This document shows positions 28,401-35,659 of a DNA stretch of 43,165 bases, piece by piece. The DNA comes from Catalimonadaceae bacterium JC749 (lineage in GTDB: Bacteria > Bacteroidota > Bacteroidia > Cytophagales > Cyclobacteriaceae), in contig JAJNNC010000023.1 in assembly GCA_021730635.1 (NCBI GenBank), forward strand, positions 1 to 43,165, given 5' to 3'. Positions within the stretch are counted from its first letter, which is position 1; each line of letters begins with the position of its first letter. The notes beneath the pieces are model-generated. The model made no database searches and was not told the DNA's origin. It was given only the letters and a program-made list of their open reading frames with translations. Position numbers and translations under genes: made by a program.

Positions 28401-28819
28401 CAGCCTGGGAACAAGCGTCGGTTGGATTATCAGAACCGGAACCCGCTATCTTCTACAATGATCAGCAACCAGATAAGATTTTCTACCAGGGACTGGCCCT
28501 GTTGAAACTACAGCGGGCGGAAGAAGCCAATCACCGCTTTCATAAGCTTATCTCCTTCGGAGAAGCCCGGATGGATGTCACGGTCAAAATAGACTATTTT
28601 GCGGTGTCCCTGCCCGACCTGCTTCTGTGGGATGATGATCTGCAAGCCCGAAACACACTGTTCTGCCACTACCTGATCGGACTGGGTTATTTTGGATTGG
28701 GACATACTGAAAAGGCTTTGGCGTCATTACAAAAAGCCAGTGAGATTGACATCTATCATCAGGGAGTACATTGGCACCGGCAGCTGGCGCTGGCTGGAAG
28801 GCTTGTTAGCACCCATTAA
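25493..28819 (+). CDS. DUF5107 domain protein with TPR array
   Basis: A 1108-aa protein with no signal peptide or membrane segment, so probably cytoplasmic. I chose the ATG at 25493; the frame extends upstream only through a TTG. Residues ~40-345 form a beta-rich DUF5107 domain: AVYLENDFLKIMILPQLGGR at its start, then SGGIEFNWPQHHRPTTYDPV with Glu117, His123 and His124, and FLWWANPAVPVNDAYQSVFP. Its fold appears related to galactose mutarotase-like beta-sandwiches. Residues ~460-1105 are tetratricopeptide repeats, such as AFYHLGICLKLQQRDQEAYE, ALYFLGNFFYAYRQHAQAVD, IYYWLGCAYEGLGEEEKAQA and YLIGLGYFGLGHTEKALASL. The activity is not known to me. It sits 98 bases after the MFS gene and 53 bases before the GH2 gene, so a role in handling imported sugar is inferred. 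Confidence 0.85.
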   Translation: MTKDVKAWSESVTLPTYPIGEPEKYPLFLEKRVYQGSSGVVYPFPVIEKIYDEKSDQSWQAVYLENDFLKIMILPQLGGRVQMAYDKMKQRHFIYYNQVIKPALVGLTGPWISGGIEFNWPQHHRPTTYDPVDFTIEEHEDGSKTVWVNEIDRMFGTKGKAGFRLYPDKAYLEVKAELYNRTPFPQTFLWWANPAVPVNDAYQSVFPPDVHAVFDHGKRDVSRFPIATGTYYKVDYSAGVDISRYKNIPVPTSYMAVGSQYDFIGGYENDTHGGLMHIANHHIAPGKKQWTWGHGDFGQAWDRNLTDEDGPYVELMCGVYTDNQPDFSWMQPYEIKSFTEYFMPYQELGVVKNANRNAMVNLELKDGTAVIKLYTTGFFPNIRLRLLAQGEKVWEDQHDFAPGTVYQQEVNASADLSLHDLKVVALMENQRELIAWQAEKTTEEAIVPDPAKPALEPKDIESTELLYLNGLHLEQYRHATYNPTDYYEEALRREPGDIRNNTALGLWLMRRAQFQEAEQHFRKAIETLTLRNPNPYDGEAFYHLGICLKLQQRDQEAYEVLYKATWSAAWQNAAYFHVAQLDARSQDWELGLEHIEQSLMRNSHHHQARHLKIALLRKLGKKQEALAYAEQSLQLDAFNLGALYEKYLITQEKTVLHEFLGLMRNHSFNFANFALDYAHAGFYEEATDLLSHHQSEDEQPNPLLSYYQGWFAWMAGDEDTARSHYEAAAAQQPDFGFTNRLEEVLALQQAIALHPTDKRALYFLGNFFYAYRQHAQAVDYWEKAAALQDDNPITYRNLALAYFNKFEDGPKAVRFLEKAFRMDEGSARLLMELDQLYKRINHPISKRLNMLEEYPALVDFRDDLYLSRITLFNMLGQYEKALDLLSHRIFHPWEGGEGKVPAQYVYSRIALATQHIENQEYYRAIDQLIQAQTYPHNLGEGKLYGTQENDIYYWLGCAYEGLGEEEKAQAAWEQASVGLSEPEPAIFYNDQQPDKIFYQGLALLKLQRAEEANHRFHKLISFGEARMDVTVKIDYFAVSLPDLLLWDDDLQARNTLFCHYLIGLGYFGLGHTEKALASLQKASEIDIYHQGVHWHRQLALAGRLVSTH

Positions 28820-28872
28820 TTTACACGTTTACAGCTCATAATAATACTGATCCACCCTTTAAAACTTCATTG

Positions 28873-31701
28873 ATGATGAAAATCAGATTTCTGATAGGAA
28901 TTCTTATTGCCCTGGCGTGGTCCTGCCACTCCACTGCTCCAGTCGATACGATCAACCTGGCCGGAGACTGGGACTTCAAAGTTGACTCCCTGGACCGGGG
29001 CGAGACAGAACAATGGTTTGCTCAACCTCTTGAGGAAACGGTCACACTCCCGGGTTCCATGGCCACTAATGGAAAAGGAAATGATATTAAACTACATACA
29101 GAATGGGTAGGAGGAGTACGAGATGCTAATTGGTACAATGACCCAAATTACGCTCCCTATATTGACTCAGATAGCGTCCGTTTCCCTTTCTGGCTTCAGC
29201 CTGTTAAAAAATATGCAGGGGCGGCCTGGTATCAGAAAGAAGTGGATATTCCTGAGGACTGGGAAAATAAAGAAATCTTCCTGCATTTAGAAAGATGTCA
29301 TTGGGAGTCCAGTGTTTGGGTAGACGATCAGAAGGTAGACACTCAAAACAGCCTTTCTACGGCCCATATTTATCCCCTCACACAGTATCTAAGTCCGGGA
29401 GCCCATACCCTTTCCATACGAATTGACAATCGCATTAAAATTGATGTAGGTGAAAACTCCCATAGCATCTCCGATCATACGCAGTCTAACTGGAACGGCA
29501 TCGTAGGCGATATCTATCTGGAAAGCAGGCCTAAGGTTTATTTCTCAGATATACAGCTTTACCCTGATGCCAGTTCGAGATCTGTTACTATCCGTGGATC
29601 AATTTCAGGCGGTAATACCCAGCATGCCCCCCTCAACATTACTGCTCAGGCCAATGGAAAAAACTTTGAAGCGAACCTGCCCGAGCAATCATTTGAAGTG
29701 AATGGCGAAGGAGCCGATAAGGACTTTGAGTTTACTTATCACTTAGGCGAGGAAGTTAAGGTATGGGATGAATTTGAACCCAATCTCTATCAAATCACCC
29801 TCAGCATTGAAAATGGTGATGCCCTCACGGAAGATTTTGGGATCAGAGATATAGCTTTTGAAAATCGTCAGTTTGTGATCAATGGCAGACCCTCCTACCT
29901 GAGAGGCACATTGGAATGTGCTATTTTTCCAGAAACCGGCTATCCGGCAACGGATATTGAGGCATGGAAAAAAATCTATAGCACCATACAGGCTTATGGG
30001 CTCAATCACATGCGTTTTCATTCCTGGTGCCCTCCAGAAGCTGCCTTTGTGGCGGCGGATGAGATGGGCGTTTATTTGCAGGTAGAAGCAGCATCCTGGG
30101 CCAACCAAAGTACTACGCTGGGTGATGGAAAGCCGGTAGATGAGTTCGTGAAAGAAGAAGGTGAGCGAATCGTTCAGGCTTATGGCAATCACCCTTCCTT
30201 TATGATGATGGCCTATGGTAATGAACCGGGCGGTGATCTTTATCCGGAATTTCTGGCGAAGTATGTGAATGACTGGAAAGCGAAAGACAACCGCAGGGTC
30301 TATACCTCGGCGGCAGGTTGGCCGGCCATTGCCGAAAACCAGTACCATGTGCTTCCTGAACCTCGCATACAAGCGTGGGGAGAAGAACTGAACAGCATTA
30401 TCAATGCCCAGCCCCCTACCACCAATTATGACTTTACCGACAAAATGCCCGATGATGATATAGCTGTGGTTTCGCATGAGATCGGACAGTGGTGTGTCTA
30501 TCCTGACTTTAAGGAAATTGACCGTTATACCGGCGTGCTCAAAGCCAAGAACTTTGAAATCTTCCGGGAAAGCCTGGAAGCTCATCATATGAGTGAATTG
30601 GCAGAAGACTTTCTGATCGCCTCCGGTAAGTTACAGGCCCTATGCTACAAAGCGGATATAGAAGGCGCTTTGAGGACAAAAAATCAGGCGGGATTTCAAT
30701 TGCTTGATCTTCACGATTTTCCCGGACAAGGAACTGCCCTGGTAGGTGTCTTAAACCCCTTCTGGGAAGAGAAAGGCTACATTACTGCAGAAGAATACAG
30801 TCGTTTCTCCAATACTACTGTTCCTTTGGCAAGGCTGGATAAGCGGATATTTGTAGAGGGAGAAAATATGAATGCAGCCATTGAAATTGCTCATTTCGGT
30901 AAAGAAGCGCTACAGAATATTACGCCAAGCTGGAGTCTGAAAGACACAGAAGGAAATACGGTGGCAGAAGGCCAGTTGGATCAGCAAAATATAGCTTTAG
31001 GCAATGGTATTAAACTGGGGAATATTTCTCATACCTTTGAGCAAAAAAATGAACCCAGAAAAGTGGTCTTGGAAGTGAGCGTAGATAATTTCAGCAATCA
31101 CTGGGACCTATGGGTGTATCCGCAAACTTCTGCCAACATCTCCAGCAATGCTGTCAGACACGTATCCGCACTGGATGCCAATACAATGAATTATCTTCAG
31201 GGAGGCGGCAAAGTTTTATGGAGTTTAGGCAAAGGAAAAGTAAAACCGGAAATGGGTGGCGAGGTTGGCGTAGGCTTCTCCAGCATTTTCTGGAATACTG
31301 CCTGGACAGAAAACCAAAAGCCTCACACCCTGGGAATCCTGTGCGATCCTGAGCATGCCGCCTTGCAGCAGTTTCCTACAGAATTCCATTCCAACTGGCA
31401 GTGGTGGGATGCCATGAGCCACGCCGATGTAGTCAACCTCAACGAACTATCGAGTGAAATTCAGCCTATCGTCCGGGTGATTGATGACTGGGTCACGAAC
31501 CGTAGTCTGGGGTTGCTCTTTGAAGTAAAGGTAGGCAATGGTAAGCTGCTGATTAGTGGTGTTGACCTGAAAAATCAGCTGGCCCAGCGACCCGAAGCCC
31601 GTCAACTGCTGACAAGCCTGATGAGTTATATGGAAAGCGATGCTTTTCAGCCGACCGTAGCACTGAATGAAGATCAGCTAATGTCTATACTTCAACCATA
31701 A
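28873..31701 (+). CDS. GH2-family glycoside hydrolase lipoprotein
   Basis: A 942-aa enzyme of family GH2 (beta-galactosidase, beta-glucuronidase and beta-mannosidase relatives). The start is an ATG at 28873 or 28876. The lipobox is LAWSC, followed by HSTAPV, so it is anchored in the periplasm or at the outer membrane. The N-terminal jelly-roll (INLAGDWDFKVDS, AAWYQKEVDIPEDWENKEIF, HWESSVWVDDQKVD) leads to an immunoglobulin-like domain and a barrel. In the barrel, RGTLECAIFPETGYPATD and MAYGNEPGG with acid/base Glu451 are followed by VVSHEIGQW with probable nucleophile Glu536. A C-terminal extension from ~650 has no motif I recognise. Substrate specificity cannot be read from the sequence. It closes the plus-strand arm of the locus. 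Confidence 0.88.
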   Translation: MMKIRFLIGILIALAWSCHSTAPVDTINLAGDWDFKVDSLDRGETEQWFAQPLEETVTLPGSMATNGKGNDIKLHTEWVGGVRDANWYNDPNYAPYIDSDSVRFPFWLQPVKKYAGAAWYQKEVDIPEDWENKEIFLHLERCHWESSVWVDDQKVDTQNSLSTAHIYPLTQYLSPGAHTLSIRIDNRIKIDVGENSHSISDHTQSNWNGIVGDIYLESRPKVYFSDIQLYPDASSRSVTIRGSISGGNTQHAPLNITAQANGKNFEANLPEQSFEVNGEGADKDFEFTYHLGEEVKVWDEFEPNLYQITLSIENGDALTEDFGIRDIAFENRQFVINGRPSYLRGTLECAIFPETGYPATDIEAWKKIYSTIQAYGLNHMRFHSWCPPEAAFVAADEMGVYLQVEAASWANQSTTLGDGKPVDEFVKEEGERIVQAYGNHPSFMMMAYGNEPGGDLYPEFLAKYVNDWKAKDNRRVYTSAAGWPAIAENQYHVLPEPRIQAWGEELNSIINAQPPTTNYDFTDKMPDDDIAVVSHEIGQWCVYPDFKEIDRYTGVLKAKNFEIFRESLEAHHMSELAEDFLIASGKLQALCYKADIEGALRTKNQAGFQLLDLHDFPGQGTALVGVLNPFWEEKGYITAEEYSRFSNTTVPLARLDKRIFVEGENMNAAIEIAHFGKEALQNITPSWSLKDTEGNTVAEGQLDQQNIALGNGIKLGNISHTFEQKNEPRKVVLEVSVDNFSNHWDLWVYPQTSANISSNAVRHVSALDANTMNYLQGGGKVLWSLGKGKVKPEMGGEVGVGFSSIFWNTAWTENQKPHTLGILCDPEHAALQQFPTEFHSNWQWWDAMSHADVVNLNELSSEIQPIVRVIDDWVTNRSLGLLFEVKVGNGKLLISGVDLKNQLAQRPEARQLLTSLMSYMESDAFQPTVALNEDQLMSILQP

Positions 31702-31726
31702 GGAGTGACCCAAAGCAACTATATAA

Positions 31727-31834
31727 TACCCTTTCCTGCACACTTTGTTCCATAGATGTTAGATGTTGAACACCTACTCACTCCTATTAACCTCTTATAT
31801 CATCCCCTATGGAACAGGGTGAGCAGGAGAGAAT
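31727..31834 (-). repeat. MITE/REP-like element, copy 2
   Basis: The second copy of the element at 11785-11898, here in the opposite orientation and 25 bases after the GH2 stop. On the plus strand its ends read TACCCTTTCCTGCACAC...GTTCCATAG and CTATGGAACAGGGTGAGCAG. Read in reverse complement it aligns with copy 1 over its whole length with a few small gaps, sharing CTCTCCTGCTCACCCTGTTCC and TAGGTGTTCAAC. No coding sequence is present. Confidence 0.7.
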
Positions 31835-32433
31835 CAGCAGGCCCGTAACGCTCCTTATGCGCTGAATCTGATACCCCTCAAGACTGGCCTCTTCCTTAGT
31901 TATTAAACATGGAGATAACATTGACGCTATAAGTTATTACTGGCGTATTCCTACCTATTTTTATGCCGAATGATCAATAACATCTAAAGTGCCTTGTCCG
32001 GCTAAGGTTTACTTCGGAGAAACCAACAGGAAAAAACCATTATTCAGTTTTCGGCAAAAGTCTCGCCTCTTGCGCAAGCAAATGAATGATGAGTTATTAT
32101 GTGTTTATTATTCCCCTGGAAGATGCGCTGCCTATATTGGAATCAGCCTAACCCTCTCATCACCCGGAAACGTACATCGGTTCATAAGAGTAGACTTAAA
32201 CCTCAAGGAGTGAAACGCATGGCACCTGCCAAAATTATCCACTGTCGCCTAAGGGAAGCTGGGCAGAGAACCATACCTCCAATTAGCAAACCAAGCCGTC
32301 AGCTATCACTTAGTGTATCATGCTGTCGTTGCCTAAAACAAACTCAATCTCAGAAGCTGCGATGGAAGCGAAAACTTAAAATATTAAATCATAAGAAAGA
32401 AACATGTCATCTTTCCAAAGATGGGAAATCTAG
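31835..32433. other. Non-coding stretch
   Basis: About 600 bases between copy 2 of the repeat element and the histidine kinase gene end. Open frames at 31989-32213 and 32099-32437 on the plus strand overlap each other, have basic, unconserved-looking translations and resemble no family. I see nothing supportable here; it may hold eroded coding sequence. Confidence 0.35.
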
Positions 32434-34563
32434 CTAGGCGTTGGGTGGGGTATTGGGAATCTTCAGGATAATGGTGGTTCCTTTTCCCAGTTCAGAGGTA
32501 AGATCTACCTTTCCACAGAGTTTGTCAATGGTCTCTTTAACAATATACAAACCCAATCCTGAACCAGAACCGCTTTCACGACCTCTATAAAACATCTCAA
32601 AGACTTTGTCGACGTGCTCTTTGCTAATGCCCTGTCCATTATCGCTGATAGAAATCCGGGCTTCCTTGGTGGTGCAGTTTACCTGCACTTCAATGTACGA
32701 TTGTGATTTCCTTAGATCACTATACCGTATGGCATTAGAGATCAAATTATTAAAAATCACATTCAGGCGGCGCTGGTCGGTAAAGAATGCGGATTTCTGA
32801 TTAATTTTAAAGATTTTTTGAATATTTTCACTATGTGCCTGATAATCATATTGCTCAAAAATATCATTTATAAATGTTTGAAATTCAATTGGGTCTTTTT
32901 GAAGCTCCATTCGCGCATTTCTAGAGTAATCCAAAATATCCCTGATAAAATGATCGAGCTTTTGTATACTGATCTCCTGCTTGTGAAAGTAATCTTTTAA
33001 CTCATTAGCATCAGTTGTCATTTTACATAATTCAATAAGCCCTAATACAGAAGCAATGGGCGCCCGCAAATCATGAGAAGCACTGTATACAAACCGGTCC
33101 AGTTCTCTGTTAGCTTTTTGCAGTTCTGTATTTAATATTTGCAGTTGTTCCATAGATTCCTTCATCTTGATTTCAGCTTGTTTTCGGCTGTTGATGTCAA
33201 TGTTGATACCTGAAATACCTACTATCTTTCCTTCATCATCTATGAGGGGTTTACCTTTAGTGTACCACCACTGGTATGTACCATCGGGAAGGCGATGCCT
33301 TAATTCTATTTCATAGTTAGATCCGTTTTCTAAAGTATCTGTTACTTTTCCTGCAAGCTTTTCCCAATCCTCTGGGTGAAGCATCTGTTGATATTCTTTA
33401 TAAGTTGGTTCTTTTGCCTCAGCATCTAAGCCGAAAGACTCAAAAACCTGCTTTGACCAAGTAAGCGTCTGGGTTTTTAGGTCCATCCGCCAAGTTCCCA
33501 GCTTGCCGAATTCCTGAGCCTCTTCTAGTGCATTTTTGCTTTTCAGTAATTCCTTTAAGACCAGTTTGCGATCAGTAACATCCTGTGTAAGACAAGCTAC
33601 GGCAGTAACTTGGTGATGGGCATCAAAAATAGGACACACCTTAATGTTGTAATATTTTTTGAAACGATGAGTTTCCCACTTATTTTCAGGGTTGCCAAAA
33701 TTCACCTCAGTTTCAAAATTACTTGTTGTTTCCCCTCGGTAAGCGCTTATAAACACTTGGCTGATACCACTTTCCTTCATGATCGGGTCTGTTAAAATGT
33801 TAAATTCTCCCACAGCATATTGAACGTTTTTTATGCCTAACAACTCCTGCTGTTTTTCATTCATGCGGATAGAATAGCCATTTTTGTCGTATAATTGGAA
33901 CCCAATGGGCAAATTATCAATGATACTGTTTAAAAAGCGTTCATTTGCCTGTATTCCGGCTATCAGTTTATGTTCACTTTTCAATGCTGCTTTCAAATTC
34001 TCTTCTTTCTGCTTCAAGTCAGAAATCTCCATGGCGCTGAAAGCTACAGCCAAAACTTTTCCTTCAGTATTATAAGCTGGTGCAAATCTGTACTTGAACC
34101 ACTGCCAATCGCCAATAAATTTATATTTGATGATACCCACCCTAGTTTCCCCCTTTAAAACGCTTTGAAAACTTTTCTTAAAAGTGTTCAACGCTCTTGC
34201 AGGAATAAGCGGTAAAGCACTCAAGCCTGGTTGGAAGTCACTTTTTCTTATCAATTGGATTTTTTCCTGGGCTTTTTTATTGGCAAAGAGTATGGCATAA
34301 GATGTATCAATCAAGGCATTAATATGGCCGGTATGGTCCAGAATGGCTCGCTCATATACATCGCTTTGCACTGTTTCTCCAAGGATATGTTCTTCGGTTG
34401 TTAAAGCCTTCTCTTCCAGGCTTTCACTTTGAGCAACAACTGGAGTATTTACCATCTTATTCCCTCTACTGATCTTATCTAACTCCTTTTTCAGCATCCT
34501 ATTCTCTTTTTCCAGCGCGGCTATTTTTTTCCGTAATGAGGCAATGTCTGATGAGCTGCTCAT
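32434..34563 (-). CDS. Soluble PAS-domain sensor histidine kinase
   Basis: A 709-aa histidine kinase without transmembrane segments. Residues 1-30 are a short coiled coil (LRKKIAALEKENRMLKKELD). Three PAS domains follow at ~70-190, ~200-335 and ~345-465; the last has HPEDWEKLAGKV, GTYQWWYTKGKPLIDDEGKI and VGISGINIDI, the PAC pattern. The dimerisation domain carries FVYSASHDLRAPI with phospho-acceptor His497. The catalytic domain has FNNLISNAIRYS (N box), ISISDNGQGIS (G1) and GSGSGLGLYIVKE (G2), so it should be active. It senses a cytoplasmic cue through PAS, but the ligand is unknown. No response regulator gene is adjacent, so it is an orphan kinase in this window. Confidence 0.93.
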   Translation of the reverse strand: MSSSSDIASLRKKIAALEKENRMLKKELDKISRGNKMVNTPVVAQSESLEEKALTTEEHILGETVQSDVYERAILDHTGHINALIDTSYAILFANKKAQEKIQLIRKSDFQPGLSALPLIPARALNTFKKSFQSVLKGETRVGIIKYKFIGDWQWFKYRFAPAYNTEGKVLAVAFSAMEISDLKQKEENLKAALKSEHKLIAGIQANERFLNSIIDNLPIGFQLYDKNGYSIRMNEKQQELLGIKNVQYAVGEFNILTDPIMKESGISQVFISAYRGETTSNFETEVNFGNPENKWETHRFKKYYNIKVCPIFDAHHQVTAVACLTQDVTDRKLVLKELLKSKNALEEAQEFGKLGTWRMDLKTQTLTWSKQVFESFGLDAEAKEPTYKEYQQMLHPEDWEKLAGKVTDTLENGSNYEIELRHRLPDGTYQWWYTKGKPLIDDEGKIVGISGINIDINSRKQAEIKMKESMEQLQILNTELQKANRELDRFVYSASHDLRAPIASVLGLIELCKMTTDANELKDYFHKQEISIQKLDHFIRDILDYSRNARMELQKDPIEFQTFINDIFEQYDYQAHSENIQKIFKINQKSAFFTDQRRLNVIFNNLISNAIRYSDLRKSQSYIEVQVNCTTKEARISISDNGQGISKEHVDKVFEMFYRGRESGSGSGLGLYIVKETIDKLCGKVDLTSELGKGTTIILKIPNTPPNA

Positions 34564-34667
34564 AGAGGATGTTCAAGGATATACAAACATTCAATATTAA
34601 ATTGCTTCTTTCAGGAAGTAACTACTGCTATCTTTTGCTTAAGATATTCAAAAAAATTAACAATATT

Positions 34668-34910
34668 ATGCTCAACTTTTGCATTCCAGAAAAGAAGTCT
34701 CACCAAGAGAAGCCAGGATTACGATTGAGATTAAACAAGGTTGCCCTGCTTAACTATCCTGATTTGTTTGACATAATAGCTTCTATGATGATTTGCAAGC
34801 AGAATAATATACAAGATATTATATTGAAAGATGAAGAAGACAGTTATGGAGGAAGTCAGGAATTATTCTTTCCTGATACTACTTTGATAGGGCAGTTTTC
34901 AAAAAGCTAA
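34668..34910 (+). CDS. Small hypothetical protein
   Basis: An 80-aa open frame starting at the ATG at 34668 (MLNFCIPEKKSHQEKPGLRL...). The frame is open from an ATG at 34569, but that start is only 5 bases from the divergent kinase start and leaves no room for promoters, so the internal ATG is likelier if the gene is real. The translation is of mixed composition with no signal, membrane segment or family resemblance. It is divergent from the kinase gene. It may be chance. Confidence 0.3.
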   Translation: MLNFCIPEKKSHQEKPGLRLRLNKVALLNYPDLFDIIASMMICKQNNIQDIILKDEEDSYGGSQELFFPDTTLIGQFSKS

Positions 34911-35243
34911 TAGGCACCGTGAAAAGTGCATTTTGGGGTCCTCATGAAGAGAGGGCAAAGTGTAAGACAGCTAGCAACCCTACGTTTCACAAGATTGAAA
35001 ACCTGTAGGTTCCCCTTGAACTTTCTATGAAAAGTAGCGACAAATTCCGATAGAATCCAACCAGCCCTGCCGAAAAAGGCAGCCTCTTCCCTGAAAGAGA
35101 ACGCTATTCCCACAGCGGGAATCTTTCCGCTGGTATACAATCCTATTCCCTGACAAAACTTCCAAAAAACTTACCTCACCCCTTTTGCCCTGAACGTCGT
35201 TTTAACCAGCTCATCCAAGCAAATCCTATCAAAATGAAGTAAA
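34911..35243. other. Non-coding stretch with small hairpins
   Basis: No gene seen. Small dyads are present, including TTCCCACAGCGGGAA near 35107. Nothing fits a tRNA. Confidence 0.35.
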
Positions 35244-35420
35244 ATGGTACATCTTGTTGAGGGTCACCATAGACACCTCGTACACTATTTGACCTTTACC
35301 ATGAAGGTTCCACCACTTACTGGCTGGAAGGCATTAGTAGGGATCAAGTGGTTGAAACCCAGACGCTGTTGGGTTAATTGTGAAAAGGAATTAACGCAAC
35401 AACCATCATCTAATGCTTAA
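35244..35420 (+). other. Possible 58-aa ORF or frameshifted relic upstream of the FIST pair
   Basis: An ATG at 35244 opens 58 codons to TAA at 35418 (MVHLVEGHHRHLVHYLTF...). Midway, the neighbouring frame reads more protein-like (YHEGSTTYWLEGISRDQVVE...), which would suit a frameshifted remnant of a longer gene. It ends 29 bases before the small coupled gene. I recognise no family and cannot say if it is expressed. Confidence 0.25.
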
Positions 35421-35449
35421 ATTACTGATATACTGTTAACACCTGTATT

Positions 35450-35659
35450 ATGGGACATATGAAAAAACTCATTGATCAAATAGTTGCCCACAAAGCGCAG
35501 GGCAATTCCTTTCAGGAGCTTAATATCCAAATGAAATTAATGCTGAAAGGTATCCCCGTGAAACACATTGTGGACACTACCCCTGATGATGCGGCCATAC
35601 TGCGACTCATTCACCAGGCTGCCCGTGATTTTAATGTTCAATTACCCCAAACCCTATAA
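35450..35659 (+). CDS. Small protein translationally coupled to FIST protein
   Basis: A 69-aa protein (MGHMKKLIDQIVAHKAQGNS...). It has no signal peptide or membrane segment and is predicted mostly helical. Its stop (TAA at 35657-35659) overlaps the ATG of the FIST gene (35659-35661), giving a TAATG coupling that argues strongly that it is a real gene and made in step with FIST. I do not recognise the family. The KLMLKGIPVKHIVDTTPDDA segment looks like a compact helix-turn-helix or partner-binding fold, but that is only impression. An interaction or regulatory partner of the FIST sensor is the simplest guess. Confidence 0.65.
   Translation: MGHMKKLIDQIVAHKAQGNSFQELNIQMKLMLKGIPVKHIVDTTPDDAAILRLIHQAARDFNVQLPQTL

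Noticed and set aside
29743-30588. A 281-aa minus-strand open frame inside the GH2 gene
   Set aside because: It lies wholly within the GH2 coding sequence over its catalytic motifs, and its translation resembles nothing.
32099-32437. A 112-aa basic open frame before the kinase gene end
   Set aside because: It overlaps another open frame at 31989-32213, has Cys/Arg/Lys-rich shadow-like composition and no family similarity; I could not tie it to a transposase.
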